This document shows, piece after piece, positions 37,410 through 47,690 of a stretch of 64,000 nt of DNA; within the stretch, counting starts at the first letter, position 1; each line of letters begins with the position of its first letter. The stretch comes from Thioploca sp. (lineage in GTDB: Bacteria; Pseudomonadota; Gammaproteobacteria; Beggiatoales; Beggiatoaceae). The position numbers were made by a program, and so were the translations under genes. The notes below the pieces were generated by a model, which was given only the letters and a program-made list of their open reading frames with translations, was not told where the DNA came from and did not search any database. Location: NCBI GenBank assembly GCA_012032555.1, contig JAAUSR010000012.1:1-64000 (forward strand), given 5' to 3'.

Positions 37410-37941
37410 ATAATTTAAAATTCAGTAGTTGGGGTAGCGGCACAAGCCAAAACCCCAAAAATAAGTTCAGTCCCTCATTCTTCCCCCCTTCCTAAAGATA
37501 AACTCACGGTTTTAATCAAACACGACACCCTATCTCGTTAAAACCCGGTTACTAACCCCGTAGTTTGTAGTCTATAAAAATAAATTTAACTTAAAATCAT
37601 ATATTAATGATGAATTAATTTGTCATTTTCTAGACAGAACAAAAAAGATTATAAACGCTTTTTTCTGTTCACATTATCAAACTGTCATTTCTATGACAAT
37701 GCGTTATCAATTTATTTTATTTTCAGAATTACATTATCTTAACAATTAAAGCTTAAATTGACGAAGACTGAGTTAATTTTTAACTTAGTTATTATTAATT
37801 AGTAACAATAATTAATTATCCAATATCTATGGCATACTTATTGTATAAGCTGTCAATAATCTAATAAGTAGATATATTATATATAATTAATAATGTAGGA
37901 GGACAGTTAATCGGTTATATTAAGCAATATTAGGCAATGAT
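37410..37941 (+). promoter_or_regulatory. Leader of exopolysaccharide operon, possible sigma-54 promoter
   Basis: 532 AT-rich bases without a gene. Left end: TTGGGG (37429) facing CCCCAA (37453), possibly ending DUF302 transcription. At 37637-37670 an imperfect hairpin pairs GAACAAAAAAG with CTTTTTTCTGTTC. At 37830-37845 TGGCATACTTATTGTA has the spacing of a -24/-12 sigma-54 promoter (TGGCAC-N5-TTGCA) but with GT instead of GC at -12. A strong Shine-Dalgarno-like GTAGGAGGACAG at about 37894-37905 precedes no obvious ORF closer than ATG 37942. The sigma-54 call is tentative. Confidence 0.35.
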
Positions 37942-39360
37942 ATGTATATCAGTAAAATATCTGATCAAATTCAAATGATAGAATCAGTGACAAAAAAGAA
38001 TATATTTTTTATACAACTATTTGATATATTGAGTGTAATCTTATCAGCTATAATCGCTTATACTGGTTTATTTGCCACTGAAGAATGGCCTATACAGGTT
38101 AATTATATTATCGCTATTGTATTAAGTGTATTACTAATAATAATTGTTTTTCCATTATTTAAAGTTAACCAGCTATATGGAAATGATTTATTTTCATACA
38201 TCCATAGACTTTTCTTAGCTTGGTTAACCGTGATAGCTATATTGATTACTATAGCATTCTCTTTAAAGCTCAGTGATCAGTTTTCGAGAAAATGGCTATT
38301 TAGTTGGACTTTTTTAAGTTTACTATTACTTTTTAGTACAAGACTGATTATACATTATATTATATACTTGACTAGAAATGATAATTTTAAAAAAATTGTT
38401 ATCGTTGGTGCTCAAAGTTTAGGTCAAACTTTAGTTCAACGAATTAGATCGGCAAAACCTTATTTAAATATAGAAGTATTAGCATTTTTTGATGATGATG
38501 ATAACTTAATAAATAAAGCGGTAGAAAACATTCATGTTAATGGAAATATATTAAATTTAAGTCGTTTTATCAGAGAAAATGAAATAGATGAAGTTTGGGT
38601 AACCCCCCAATGTATCGATCAAGCTTATCTAGAAAAAATCTTACATAATTTACGTTATAACCTCGTAACTATCCGTTTCATCCCGAATATTTTTTCTTTT
38701 CATCCTATTAATTATTCGGTTTCTCAATTCTTAGGGTTGCCCGTCATTAGCCTCACCGAATCACCGATGACTAATGAAGTTAACCGAACATTAAAAGAAA
38801 TTGAAGACAAAGCACTTGCTAGCTTGATCTTACTGGGACTAAGTCCACTCATGTTAATGATATCAATAGTGATTAAATTGTCTTCTCCTGGTCCAATTTT
38901 TTATTCTCAAGAACGAATGGGGTGGAATGGTAAATTATTTATGATGTTTAAATTTCGCACCATGCCTATGGATGTGGAGAAAGAAACGGGGCCGGTGTGG
39001 GCCAAAGTGAGCGAAAATAGAGCCACTCAGTTCGGTCATTTACTCAGACGAACCAGTTTGGATGAATTGCCACAACTTTGGAATGTTTTAAGAGGTGAAA
39101 TGTCTATTGTTGGCCCACGACCAGAACGTCCCTATTTTGTAGAAAAATTTAAAGAAGACATTCCCGATTACATGCAAAAACATCTCGTTAAAGCTGGGAT
39201 CACTGGTTGGGCACAGGTGAATGGTTGGCGTGGTAATACCGATTTACGCAAACGTATTGAACATGATATTTATTATATTGAGCATTGGTCAGTATGGTTT
39301 GATTTAAAGATTATTTTTTTGACTATTTTTAAAGTTATTTTTGATAAGAATGCTTATTAG
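37942..39360 (+). CDS. Polyprenyl glycosylphosphotransferase (WbaP/WcaJ-like)
   Basis: This enzyme starts repeat-unit synthesis by moving a sugar-1-phosphate onto undecaprenyl phosphate. The 472-residue protein has four N-terminal membrane helices, a CoA-binding-like domain (IVIVGAQSLGQTLVQRI near 150), a re-entrant helix (LILLGLSPLMLMISIVIKL), and the catalytic domain with SPGPIFYSQERMGWNG, FKFRTMP, RRTSLDELPQLWNVL and GPRPERPYFV. All core motifs are present. First gene of the polysaccharide cluster; the sugar cannot be read from sequence, though the class usually transfers hexose-1-P. Confidence 0.93.
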   Translation: MYISKISDQIQMIESVTKKNIFFIQLFDILSVILSAIIAYTGLFATEEWPIQVNYIIAIVLSVLLIIIVFPLFKVNQLYGNDLFSYIHRLFLAWLTVIAILITIAFSLKLSDQFSRKWLFSWTFLSLLLLFSTRLIIHYIIYLTRNDNFKKIVIVGAQSLGQTLVQRIRSAKPYLNIEVLAFFDDDDNLINKAVENIHVNGNILNLSRFIRENEIDEVWVTPQCIDQAYLEKILHNLRYNLVTIRFIPNIFSFHPINYSVSQFLGLPVISLTESPMTNEVNRTLKEIEDKALASLILLGLSPLMLMISIVIKLSSPGPIFYSQERMGWNGKLFMMFKFRTMPMDVEKETGPVWAKVSENRATQFGHLLRRTSLDELPQLWNVLRGEMSIVGPRPERPYFVEKFKEDIPDYMQKHLVKAGITGWAQVNGWRGNTDLRKRIEHDIYYIEHWSVWFDLKIIFLTIFKVIFDKNAY

Positions 39361-39372
39361 GATGAAAAACCC

Positions 39373-40187
39373 ATGAATAATAAAATAAACCCAATTATAT
39401 GGAAATTACTATGGCCAATTCGGGCTTATATTCGTTATTCACCACTGCCTCGTGGTAAAAGTTTTTTAGCACGTCACCTTATTTTTCCGATATTACCCTC
39501 AAAAGGAAGTTTTACTACTGATCTTGGCCATAATTTGGAAATTAAGTTACGCTACAATGAAACATTGGGATGTTCAATATTATTATATGGTGGTTTTGAA
39601 ACAGCAGAACTTGATTTCTTGTCCAAAAAGATTTCTACCGGTGACACTGTTTTAGATGTCGGTGCCAATATCGGAATTTTTTCACTCGTTTTTGCAAACG
39701 CAGTAGGTGTACTGGGTAAAGTACTTGCTCTAGAACCTCACCCGCACAATATTGAACGTCTAAGAAACAATATTGAATTAATGGTTTTGAAAATGTTGAA
39801 ATCTTTTCAATTGCAGCAGGACAACTGAATGGAACGGTCAAATTGTATCTTGCTAATGATCTGGCTTTTGCGTCAACGATTGCCGTGAAAGGAGAACATG
39901 GAAATGGTCAAATCATAGAAGTTCCAATGAAAAAATTAGATGATATCTGGCAACAAAGGGGCATACCCAAAGTAACTGTATTGAAAATAGATGTTGAAGG
40001 GGGAGAATTAGAAGTATTAAGCGGGGCAGAAAAATTACTTGAGATTTGTCAACCACTTATTATGGCTGAAGCGAACACAAAAGAACATTTAGATAAATTG
40101 AAAAATTGGCTATTGCCTAGAGGATATATTCATAAACACCCCAGACAATTTAGGCCGTGGAATCATATATTTGAAAGTAAAAAATAG
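39373..40187 (+). pseudogene. FkbM family methyltransferase, frameshifted
   Basis: The first frame covers TAELDFLSKKISTGDTV, the SAM-binding VLDVGANIGIFSLVF and VLALEPHPHNIERLRNN, then breaks near 39780. Adding one A in the short A run of TTAATGG restores NGFENVEIFSIAAGQLNG, and the second frame continues through the FkbM signature VTVLKIDVEGGELEVLSGA to the stop at 40187. The repaired protein is about 271 residues. FkbM enzymes O-methylate sugars or lipids. Second gene of the cluster, 12 bases after the glycosylphosphotransferase. Confidence 0.85.
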
Positions 40188-40246
40188 CTATCTTCTCAGT
40201 AAGAAATAAAGATTTAAGCAACCATAACTAAAAATTTTAATTAACT

Positions 40247-40975
40247 ATGAAAATAAAACCAACGATTAAGCGACTATTTAACGTTTTTGGTGTAGATATT
40301 GTCAAATTAAATCAATCTCCTCAACAGACTTTACTTGGTATTCATTCATTACCAATCCAAACTGTAATAGATGTGGGCGCAAATACTGGGCAATTTGCTC
40401 GTTATATTAGTAACTTATTTCCTCAAGCGAAACTATATTGTTTTGAACCGCTAACTAAACCTTTTCAACAACTAGAAGCCTGGGCACAACATCAAAAAAA
40501 TCAAATTATAACACTAAATTTAGCTTTAGGCGAGGAAGAAGGTATAAAGAAGATGTTTTTACATATTGATCATAATCCTTCTTCATCATTACTCGCTACA
40601 ACCGAAATAGCAGCCAATTTATTTCCTCAAACAACTCGCCAAGAAGAAGTATCTGTTAAATTAACTACATTAGATAGTGCCTATCATCAATTTTTTCCCA
40701 ATTTAATGGACGATATCTTAATCAAGCTCGATGTTCAAGGTTACGAAGAAAAGGTTATTTTAGGAGGTAAAGAGATTTTTAGTCGAGCTAAAGCCTGCAT
40801 TTTAGAAATATCTTTAGATAAGTTATATCAAGAACAAGCCCATTTTAAAAATATCCTTATTATGCTAGATAACCTTAAATTCGATTATGCTGGTAATCTT
40901 TCTCAAATTTATGCTAAAGATGGTCATGTTATTTATTTTGACGCCATTTTTGTTAAAAAAATAAAAAATAGGTAA
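40247..40975 (+). CDS. FkbM family methyltransferase
   Basis: A 242-residue SAM-dependent O-methyltransferase. SAM motif TVIDVGANTGQFARYI, acidic loop YCFEPLTKPFQQL, and the FkbM C-terminal block DILIKLDVQGYEEKVILGG. It is one of three FkbM proteins in this cluster, each rather different, so they may methylate different positions of the repeat unit. Two bases separate its stop from the flippase start. Confidence 0.9.
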   Translation: MKIKPTIKRLFNVFGVDIVKLNQSPQQTLLGIHSLPIQTVIDVGANTGQFARYISNLFPQAKLYCFEPLTKPFQQLEAWAQHQKNQIITLNLALGEEEGIKKMFLHIDHNPSSSLLATTEIAANLFPQTTRQEEVSVKLTTLDSAYHQFFPNLMDDILIKLDVQGYEEKVILGGKEIFSRAKACILEISLDKLYQEQAHFKNILIMLDNLKFDYAGNLSQIYAKDGHVIYFDAIFVKKIKNR

Positions 40976-40977
40976 AT

Positions 40978-42465
40978 ATGTTCCAGCATAAAGTTATTAA
41001 AAATGCTGTATTATCAATAATTCAGGTTGTTATATCTGCAATTATTTTGTTCATTCTTTATCGTTATCTACTTGATGAATTAGGTGCCGCACAATTAGGT
41101 ATTTGGTCTCTTGTTTTCGCCACCGTTTCAGCTAGCCGTATTAGTGAATTAGGTCTTTCTGGGAGTGTATTAAAGTTTGTTGCTCAATACTTAGCGCAAA
41201 ATGAAGCCAATCTGGCTATTGCTGTGATCCAAACGGCTATGATTAGTATTATTGTTTTCATGAGTTTAGTTTTACTCATAGCCTATCCGATTACTAAATG
41301 GATATTAGGATATGTTATTTCGCCAAAAGAATTAACAATGGCGTTACCTTTGTTACCGTATGCACTTTTTTCTTTATGGTTAACTTCCCTTATGGGTGTT
41401 ATTCAGTCGGCTTTAGAAGGTTGCCAACGTTTTGATTTACGAGCGTATGTTCAGATGGGAACCCAAGGATTATACCTCATATTGGCAATCGGATTGGTGC
41501 CCTCTTATGGCCTCTATGGGCTGGCTTACGCGCAAATCCTGCAAGGTTTTTTATTATTAATAACTAATTGGTTCTTTCTTCGATATCTTTTACGCGAATT
41601 ACCACTTATCCCTTGGCATTGGTCATGGTCCATTTTTCGAGAGATATTTAGCTATAGTTTCTATTTTCAAGTGATTTCAATATCCCAGATTATCTATGAT
41701 CCCATTACCAAGATTTTAATTAGTCGATTTGGGGGATTGGAATTAACCGGCTATTATGAAATAGCGAATCGCTTTGTTCAACAACTACGCGCTATTTTGT
41801 TAAGTGCTAACCGTGTATTAATACCCCGGTTTACCGAATTATCGACTAAAGAACCCATCGCAATTAAAAAACTTTATAAGAATACTTATCAAGTATTATT
41901 TTATGTTTCTATACCATTTTATGGTGGAATTTTGGCGATAATTGTTCCTTTTTCAGAGATATGGCTAGGTTACTACGAAATTCATTTTGTACTGTTTACG
42001 CTATTTTTAACCATAGGATGGCTAATTAATACCTTATCGGCACCAGCTTATATAGCTTATCTTGGATTAGGTGATTTACGTTGGAATACCATAGGACATA
42101 TCGTTATCGCCTTATTAAATGGGTTGTTAGGATTGGGACTGGGTATATTCAATGGTGGTTTAGGGGTTGTTATAGGATGGGTTATTTCACTGATAGTAGG
42201 AAGTAGCATTTATGTTTATATGATACATCGAGAATACGATATACCATTAACTACCCTTTTACCGAAAGAAAGCTACTTACTTGTATGGGTAACCGGTGTT
42301 GGTACTGTAATAAGTTGGATTTTTTATGATGCTTTTCACAGCCTAAAATTCTCAAGTATTACCTTCATTGGCAGTATTTTAATTTATACCTTGGTAGTAA
42401 TTTTTCCCATTTTGCAACATCCATTGCGTATTAAAGTAATAAATAGGTTACTACCTACTACATAA
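40978..42465 (+). CDS. Polysaccharide flippase (Wzx-like)
   Basis: A 495-residue inner-membrane protein with about 12-14 hydrophobic segments and the polysaccharide-biosynthesis MATE-like pattern: VISAIILFILYRYLLDELG, ARISELGLSGSVLKFVAQYL, ISRFGGLELTGYYEIANRF. It would flip lipid-linked repeat units to the periplasm. Position between methyltransferases and the polymerase fits a Wzx/Wzy pathway. Confidence 0.88.
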   Translation: MFQHKVIKNAVLSIIQVVISAIILFILYRYLLDELGAAQLGIWSLVFATVSASRISELGLSGSVLKFVAQYLAQNEANLAIAVIQTAMISIIVFMSLVLLIAYPITKWILGYVISPKELTMALPLLPYALFSLWLTSLMGVIQSALEGCQRFDLRAYVQMGTQGLYLILAIGLVPSYGLYGLAYAQILQGFLLLITNWFFLRYLLRELPLIPWHWSWSIFREIFSYSFYFQVISISQIIYDPITKILISRFGGLELTGYYEIANRFVQQLRAILLSANRVLIPRFTELSTKEPIAIKKLYKNTYQVLFYVSIPFYGGILAIIVPFSEIWLGYYEIHFVLFTLFLTIGWLINTLSAPAYIAYLGLGDLRWNTIGHIVIALLNGLLGLGLGIFNGGLGVVIGWVISLIVGSSIYVYMIHREYDIPLTTLLPKESYLLVWVTGVGTVISWIFYDAFHSLKFSSITFIGSILIYTLVVIFPILQHPLRIKVINRLLPTT

Positions 42466-42503
42466 ATTATATCAGAAAATTAAGTTTAGCTTTATTCCTT
42501 AAT

Positions 42504-43787
42504 ATGAACAACATTGTGACTACATTTCCTACTTATCGACGAAGTCGTTTCCTCGATCTGTTCGCGTTATTATGTCCAATATTTTTATTTACGGAGATCG
42601 AATTAGTCGGACGATTATTTTTACCAGAATTGTTACTGGCTATGATATTACCCTTATTAATATTAACGAAAGGCAAATTACTTTTACATCCACTTCCTCG
42701 CACAGTAATCATTTTAGGTATTTTATGGTTGGGTGGTCAAATAATTACCGATCTAATTAGAAATACACCGTTTAGTGATTGGTCAAGGGGGTGGGCTAAG
42801 ATTAGTTTTTTAATTTTAAACTTTTCCTCAATTTACTTGTTATTAAATAACGATATGAGGAGAATAGTTTTATTTTCTCTTGGATTCGCTATAGGTGGAA
42901 TATTAGATTACTTCATTAGTCCAAGCGAGTTTCTATTATTAGATCCTTGGAAATTCGGGTTACACTTTTCAGGCATGCTTATAATGGCACTTTTGTTACA
43001 ATGGAAAAAAATTATACCTTTCCGCATATTATCAGTATTATTTGTGGTTGCTTTAGGGTTATTTTCTTTTTACCTAGGAACTCGGTCGATCGGTGCAGTA
43101 TTAATTGTTTCTGCTAGTTATTTATTGATATATCACCAACCTAAACTAAGACACTGGTTAGGAAAGAATCTTTCTTTTGGACAAATTATAGTATTAGTTA
43201 TTGTTGCTGCCCTATCAGTATGGGGCATTATTACAATGTATAGTAAAGCAGCCAGTTCTGGTTGGCTTGGAGAAAATGCCCAAGCTAAATATTATTTACA
43301 AGCTAAAGGTGATTACGGTTTCTTTCTGGGAGGAAGAGTAGAAATTATTATTTCATCACAAGCTATCATAAATTCTCCTATACTCGGACATGGCTCTTGG
43401 GCAAAAAGTTCTGAATATCGGTCACTCTTACTTTCTTTGCGAGAAAAAGGTTATGAAGTCAGTGAGTCTGCTGTTGAAAAGAATGAATTAATTCCTACTC
43501 ATTCACACTTGTTTGGCGCGTGGGTTGAAGCTGGGATACTTGGTGCGTTGTTCTGGGGTTGGCTATTAATTTTTATATTTCGCTTACTTTATAATTTATT
43601 TCGTCTTCAATCTGATCTCTTACCACTATTTGTTATCAGTGCTATGTTCGCGATATGGACAATTCTGTTTTCACCCTTTGGTGCTATTGGACGGTTACAA
43701 TGGGGATTTCTTATCACCTTATTTTTTACGGCAATGCAATTTATTCATCATCAGAAACCTAGTCAACCACAATTTACTATACAATGA
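42504..43787 (+). CDS. O-antigen polymerase/ligase-like membrane protein
   Basis: A 427-residue protein with about 11 hydrophobic segments, a GTRSIGAVLIVSASYLLIY stretch and a large periplasmic loop ending ELIPTHSHLFGAWVEAGILG, the pattern of the O-antigen ligase/Wzy family (His in the TPHN-like loop). In this cluster it most likely polymerises repeat units. Its stop overlaps the next gene's start by 4 bases (ATGA). Confidence 0.85.
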   Translation: MNNIVTTFPTYRRSRFLDLFALLCPIFLFTEIELVGRLFLPELLLAMILPLLILTKGKLLLHPLPRTVIILGILWLGGQIITDLIRNTPFSDWSRGWAKISFLILNFSSIYLLLNNDMRRIVLFSLGFAIGGILDYFISPSEFLLLDPWKFGLHFSGMLIMALLLQWKKIIPFRILSVLFVVALGLFSFYLGTRSIGAVLIVSASYLLIYHQPKLRHWLGKNLSFGQIIVLVIVAALSVWGIITMYSKAASSGWLGENAQAKYYLQAKGDYGFFLGGRVEIIISSQAIINSPILGHGSWAKSSEYRSLLLSLREKGYEVSESAVEKNELIPTHSHLFGAWVEAGILGALFWGWLLIFIFRLLYNLFRLQSDLLPLFVISAMFAIWTILFSPFGAIGRLQWGFLITLFFTAMQFIHHQKPSQPQFTIQ

Positions 43788-44596
43788 AAATCTCTATTGT
43801 CACTATTTCCTATAATCAAGCAAAATTTCTAGAAAGAGCAATCCGTTCGGTTCTTGAGCAAGACTACGAAGATCTCGAATACATTATCGTTGATCCCGGT
43901 TCAACTGATGGTAGTTTAGACATCATTAATCGTTATCAACATCGCCTTGCTCAGATGTTAATTGAACCCGATTGTGGTCCGCCCGATGGCTTAAATAAAG
44001 GGTTTGCTCTAGCAACCGGAGAGATTTTAGCTTATATCAATGCGGATGATGCTTTATTACCTCAAGCGGTTAGTTCGGCTATTCGCTGGTTTAAGCATCA
44101 TCCTTCAGTAGATGTTGTAGTCGGTCACGGATATATTGTTGATGACACCGGCAAAATAATTCGTCGCTTTCGTTCTGCTCCCTTTGCCGCTTGGCGATTT
44201 GCTTATGGTGCCGGTACGGTTATACAACAATCTACTTTTTTTAGACGTTCAGCTTTCTTGGCTGCTGGTGGATTTAATGTCGCTAATAAAACCAGTTGGG
44301 ATGCCGAACTCTATCTTAAAATGGGATTGAATGGTGCTCGTATTCAAATGGTTAACGATTACTGGTCAATTTTCACGCTTCATCCCCATTCCATATCGGG
44401 AAGCCAGCAACTTGTAACCGAAAGCCAAAATAATCATCGCCGCTATTTTAGAATGGTAATGGGTCGGGAACCGCAGCGCATCGATTCATTGTGGCGACAA
44501 ATTGCTAGAATTCAACGATGGTTACTGGACCCGATTGGAATTAAACATCGTTTGTCCGACAAATTATTCGGACCACCGCCTTTAAATTTATTTTAA
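43784..44596 (+). CDS. Family 2 glycosyltransferase
   Basis: A 270-residue cytoplasmic glycosyltransferase with a GT-A fold: MKISIVTISYNQAKFLERAI, EYIIVDPGSTDGSLDII and the DXD-like INADDALLPQAV. SSTDGT is usual where this protein has PGSTDG. The acceptor and donor sugars are unknown. Its ATG overlaps the polymerase stop; the next gene starts directly after its stop. Confidence 0.93.
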   Translation: MKISIVTISYNQAKFLERAIRSVLEQDYEDLEYIIVDPGSTDGSLDIINRYQHRLAQMLIEPDCGPPDGLNKGFALATGEILAYINADDALLPQAVSSAIRWFKHHPSVDVVVGHGYIVDDTGKIIRRFRSAPFAAWRFAYGAGTVIQQSTFFRRSAFLAAGGFNVANKTSWDAELYLKMGLNGARIQMVNDYWSIFTLHPHSISGSQQLVTESQNNHRRYFRMVMGREPQRIDSLWRQIARIQRWLLDPIGIKHRLSDKLFGPPPLNLF

Positions 44597-45910
44597 ATGG
44601 AACTAAACAGCACTAAGATAATGTCAATAACGCAACCAAATATTTATTCTTGTCCAATTATTGCAGCAACACCAACCAATAAAGCCCATTTTTTCGGTTA
44701 CCACGATTTGTGTCCTTGGAATAAGCAAGATAACACCTTAATTCTATTAAGAACCGATCCCACTGTAGAAGAACGAATTCCTAATGGCCATGATATTGCT
44801 GAGATTTGTCTCTGGCAGCCAGAATCGGATACTTTAGAACCAATTGCTGAAACCAAAGCTTGGAATTGGCAACAAGGTGCAAGGTTACAGTGGTTACCAA
44901 ACACTCATTCCAGCATCATCTATAACACGATAGAAAATAATTCTATAAATAGTGTTGTTTTAGATCTATCCACCCAAACTCAAAAGATTCTACCTTTCTC
45001 TATTGCAGCTATTAGCCCAAGTGGACAGATAGCGCTCTCACCTCATTTTGGACGATTGGGTAAATATTGGCCGGCTTATGGTTATGCTGGGATTGAATCA
45101 CCTTATATCGATGAATTAGCACCGGCTGAAGATGGCTTGTGGCAAATAGACTTGGTTACTGGAGAAGTATCATTACGCTTCTCGCTGCTGGAGATGCTTG
45201 AACAGGAAATGCTAACTCAATTGCCAAACACCGTACATTTTATTGCTCATCCTAGTTTCAGTCCCCATGGTAACCACTTTGCTTTTATGCACCGTTTTAT
45301 GACACCGGATGGTGCCCTTTACTCTCGTCTATTTATTAGCGATACCAATGGTTCGAATTATCACCTATTAGCAGAAGAAAAAGTGAGTCATTTTGATTGG
45401 TACGATGACAATACCATTCTCGTTTGGACACGATTTAGCGGCAAATCGTTAACCTCAATCCGCCGTAGTCACTTACTCGTTAACCCACTATTCATGCCAA
45501 TCATCCGCAAATTGCGTCAATTAGCGCCTCGTCTTAAGCAATCCTTGTTTAAAGAAGGCTATTACCTAATAGATATTCATGATCCCCAAAATCGACAAAT
45601 CGTGGGGATGGGATTACTGGAACAAGATGGTCACCCGATGTTTTCAACAGATAGACAATGGATAGTAACCGATACTTATCCCGATAAAAACCATAATCAA
45701 ACTTTGATTTTATTTAATCAAATTACTAACCAACGTATTGATATTGGCAAATTTCAAGCTAAGGAAATAACCAATAGTGATATTAAATGTGATTTACATC
45801 CTCGTTGGAATCGAGCTAATACGCGTTTATGTATTGATTCAACCCACAATGGCATCAGACAGTGTTTAATTATCGACCCAACCATGGTACTACATCAGTC
45901 TTACTATTAA
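44597..45910 (+). CDS. Beta-propeller-like protein of polysaccharide cluster
   Basis: A 437-residue protein without signal peptide or membrane helix. Regularly spaced blocks (AHFFGYHDLCPWNKQDNTL, ARLQWLPNTHSSIIYN, AISPSGQIALSPHFGRL, FSPHGNHFAFMHRF, DWYDDNTILVWTRFSG, DGHPMFSTDRQWIVTDTYP, DLHPRWNRANTRLCI) recall TolB/oligogalacturonate-lyase-type propellers: the HPSFSPHG and DLHPRWN motifs begin blades. I know of no assigned function. Conserved His and Asp residues are compatible with metal or sugar binding. It could be a lyase or modifying enzyme kept with the glycosyltransferases. ATG 44597 abuts the previous stop; ATG 44621 is possible. Confidence 0.7.
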   Translation: MELNSTKIMSITQPNIYSCPIIAATPTNKAHFFGYHDLCPWNKQDNTLILLRTDPTVEERIPNGHDIAEICLWQPESDTLEPIAETKAWNWQQGARLQWLPNTHSSIIYNTIENNSINSVVLDLSTQTQKILPFSIAAISPSGQIALSPHFGRLGKYWPAYGYAGIESPYIDELAPAEDGLWQIDLVTGEVSLRFSLLEMLEQEMLTQLPNTVHFIAHPSFSPHGNHFAFMHRFMTPDGALYSRLFISDTNGSNYHLLAEEKVSHFDWYDDNTILVWTRFSGKSLTSIRRSHLLVNPLFMPIIRKLRQLAPRLKQSLFKEGYYLIDIHDPQNRQIVGMGLLEQDGHPMFSTDRQWIVTDTYPDKNHNQTLILFNQITNQRIDIGKFQAKEITNSDIKCDLHPRWNRANTRLCIDSTHNGIRQCLIIDPTMVLHQSYY

Positions 45911-45938
45911 TTCTATAACCATCTGTTGTTACAAATTT

Positions 45939-46825
45939 ATGGATAAATCAATTATGCTGGAGAAATTGAGAGATATCTTACAATGTCCGGAATGTCAAAG
46001 TGAAATCAAAATTCATCCTCATGAAATTGTTTGTCAAACTTGTCTAAAACAGTTTCCTATAAAAAATAATGTACCTTTATTTTCTATTGAAGAAATTGAA
46101 AAAAAGGCCTTATTACAACACCCGAAAAGAAAATCTTACATAACCTCAAAGAAAAATTTCCAGTTCTCACCTTATTACCAAAATTACTTAAAACACCCTC
46201 ATTAAAATACCTCACTCGAGGCAAAGATCGGTTGGAATCTTATGTCAAAAATATCGCTAATAACCCCGAAGCTATTATTTTAGATATTGGTGCGGGTAGA
46301 AAAAAATATCCGGAAACAATTACCCTTGACCTATACCATTATCCGGATATTGATCTGTGCGCTAATGCAGAGAAGTTACCTTTAAAGGATAACAGTGCTG
46401 ACATGGTTTTAAATACTTCAGCGATGGAACATATGGTTAATATTGACAAAATACTTACTGAAATGGATCGGGTTTTAAAATCAGGTGGCTTCATTTTCGT
46501 AGCAACTCCTTTTGTTTTTCCTTATCATCCCCAGCCATTTGATCTAACTAGATGGTCTGCAGATGGTTTAAAACGCCTATTTCCTAACTATACTTGTTTA
46601 GAATCGGGTAGTGTCAGGGGACCACATGCTACGCTTCATCGAGTTATCTCCTCCTATTTTGCTTGGTTGTTCTCACTCGGAAATTATCCAATTTATCTTT
46701 TTTTATATATGGTGTTTAGTTGGGTTTTTCTACCTTTCGGCATATTAGATGCACTTCATGGTCAGTATCGACAGAAACAAAGTCCGCTGGATTGTATTGT
46801 TTATTTTATTGGGCAAAAGCCATGA
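45939..46825 (+). pseudogene. Zinc-ribbon SAM methyltransferase, frameshifted
   Basis: The N-terminal part has a Trm112-like zinc ribbon (CPECQSEI and CQTCLKQF near 19-45). The frame breaks near 46120; one extra C in the CCC run gives HPEKKILHNLKEKFPVL, which continues through KYLTRGKDRLESYV into the methyltransferase domain: AIILDIGAGRKKYPETI, DLCANAEKLPLKDNSADMVL, NTSAMEHM, RVLKSGGFIFVATPFVF. The repaired product is about 295 residues. Such methyltransferases occur in O-antigen clusters. Catalytic motifs are intact in the second part. Confidence 0.82.
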
Positions 46826-46875
46826 TTTCTTATTACTATTGAAATAACTATTTCTTCAAGTAAATCGTGAATTAA

Positions 46876-47676
46876 ATGATAGTAAATAAAATAAGACAAC
46901 TTGTTCCACGCCACTTAAAAAGTACTATTACCCAGATATTATGTCACCAATCGGTAGGGTATTTATTAGCTAAAATCTATGCTGATAAGATACCGAGCCG
47001 TGGAATATCTATTTTAACAGCTAGTTCTAGAATTACTAATCAGACTAAAGCGAGTCTATTTTGGCGTCTTTACGAAAGAGCGGAAATTGGTTTTATTCAA
47101 TATTACCTCCGGTCAGGTCAAGATGTAATAGAACTAGGCGGGAGTATAGGTGTTACTTCTTGTTATATCCTAAAAAAATTAAATACAGCCGCAAAATTTT
47201 TAACTTTAGAAGCGGATCCAGAACTAGCCGATTTGTTAGAAACTAATCTAATTCTTAATAATCCTAATCGAAACTATACTGTCATCAATAAAGCGATTTC
47301 TTATAATTCCTCGAGTCATACTCAAGTAGAATATACGATAGGGCAACACAGTACTTCCGGAAAATTAGCTCATCAAGAAACCAGAAAAAACCAGCAAACT
47401 TGTCTAGTTGAAACAATTACCTTAGCAGAACTCATTGCAGAGAACCAAATTGGCGAATATGTATTAGTATCGGATATTGAAGGCGCAGAATCTGGTATTT
47501 TTTTACATGATTCCAATAGTTTAAGTCAGTGTCAACAAATTATTATTGAATTACATGACACTCATCTTTCCGGTCAAACAATAACGATTGCTGATATGGT
47601 TAACTGGATAGGAAAACTTAATTTTAAATTGATTGATCAACATGGACACGTTTTTGTCTTTCAAAAAATAAAATAA
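46876..47676 (+). CDS. FkbM family methyltransferase
   Basis: A 266-residue SAM-dependent methyltransferase. SAM motif QDVIELGGSIGVTSCYIL, acidic loop LTLEADPELADLLETNL, C-terminal YVLVSDIEGAESGIFLH (the FkbM DVEGxE motif with Ile and Ala). It is the third FkbM protein of the cluster and the most divergent. It lies 14 bases before the glycosyltransferase gene. Confidence 0.88.
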   Translation: MIVNKIRQLVPRHLKSTITQILCHQSVGYLLAKIYADKIPSRGISILTASSRITNQTKASLFWRLYERAEIGFIQYYLRSGQDVIELGGSIGVTSCYILKKLNTAAKFLTLEADPELADLLETNLILNNPNRNYTVINKAISYNSSSHTQVEYTIGQHSTSGKLAHQETRKNQQTCLVETITLAELIAENQIGEYVLVSDIEGAESGIFLHDSNSLSQCQQIIIELHDTHLSGQTITIADMVNWIGKLNFKLIDQHGHVFVFQKIK

Positions 47677-47690
47677 GAGGAATTAAAATT

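Noticed and set aside
37637-37670. Hairpin as rho-independent terminator
   Set aside because: Stem is imperfect and AT-only, and it is too far from the DUF302 stop to be assigned.
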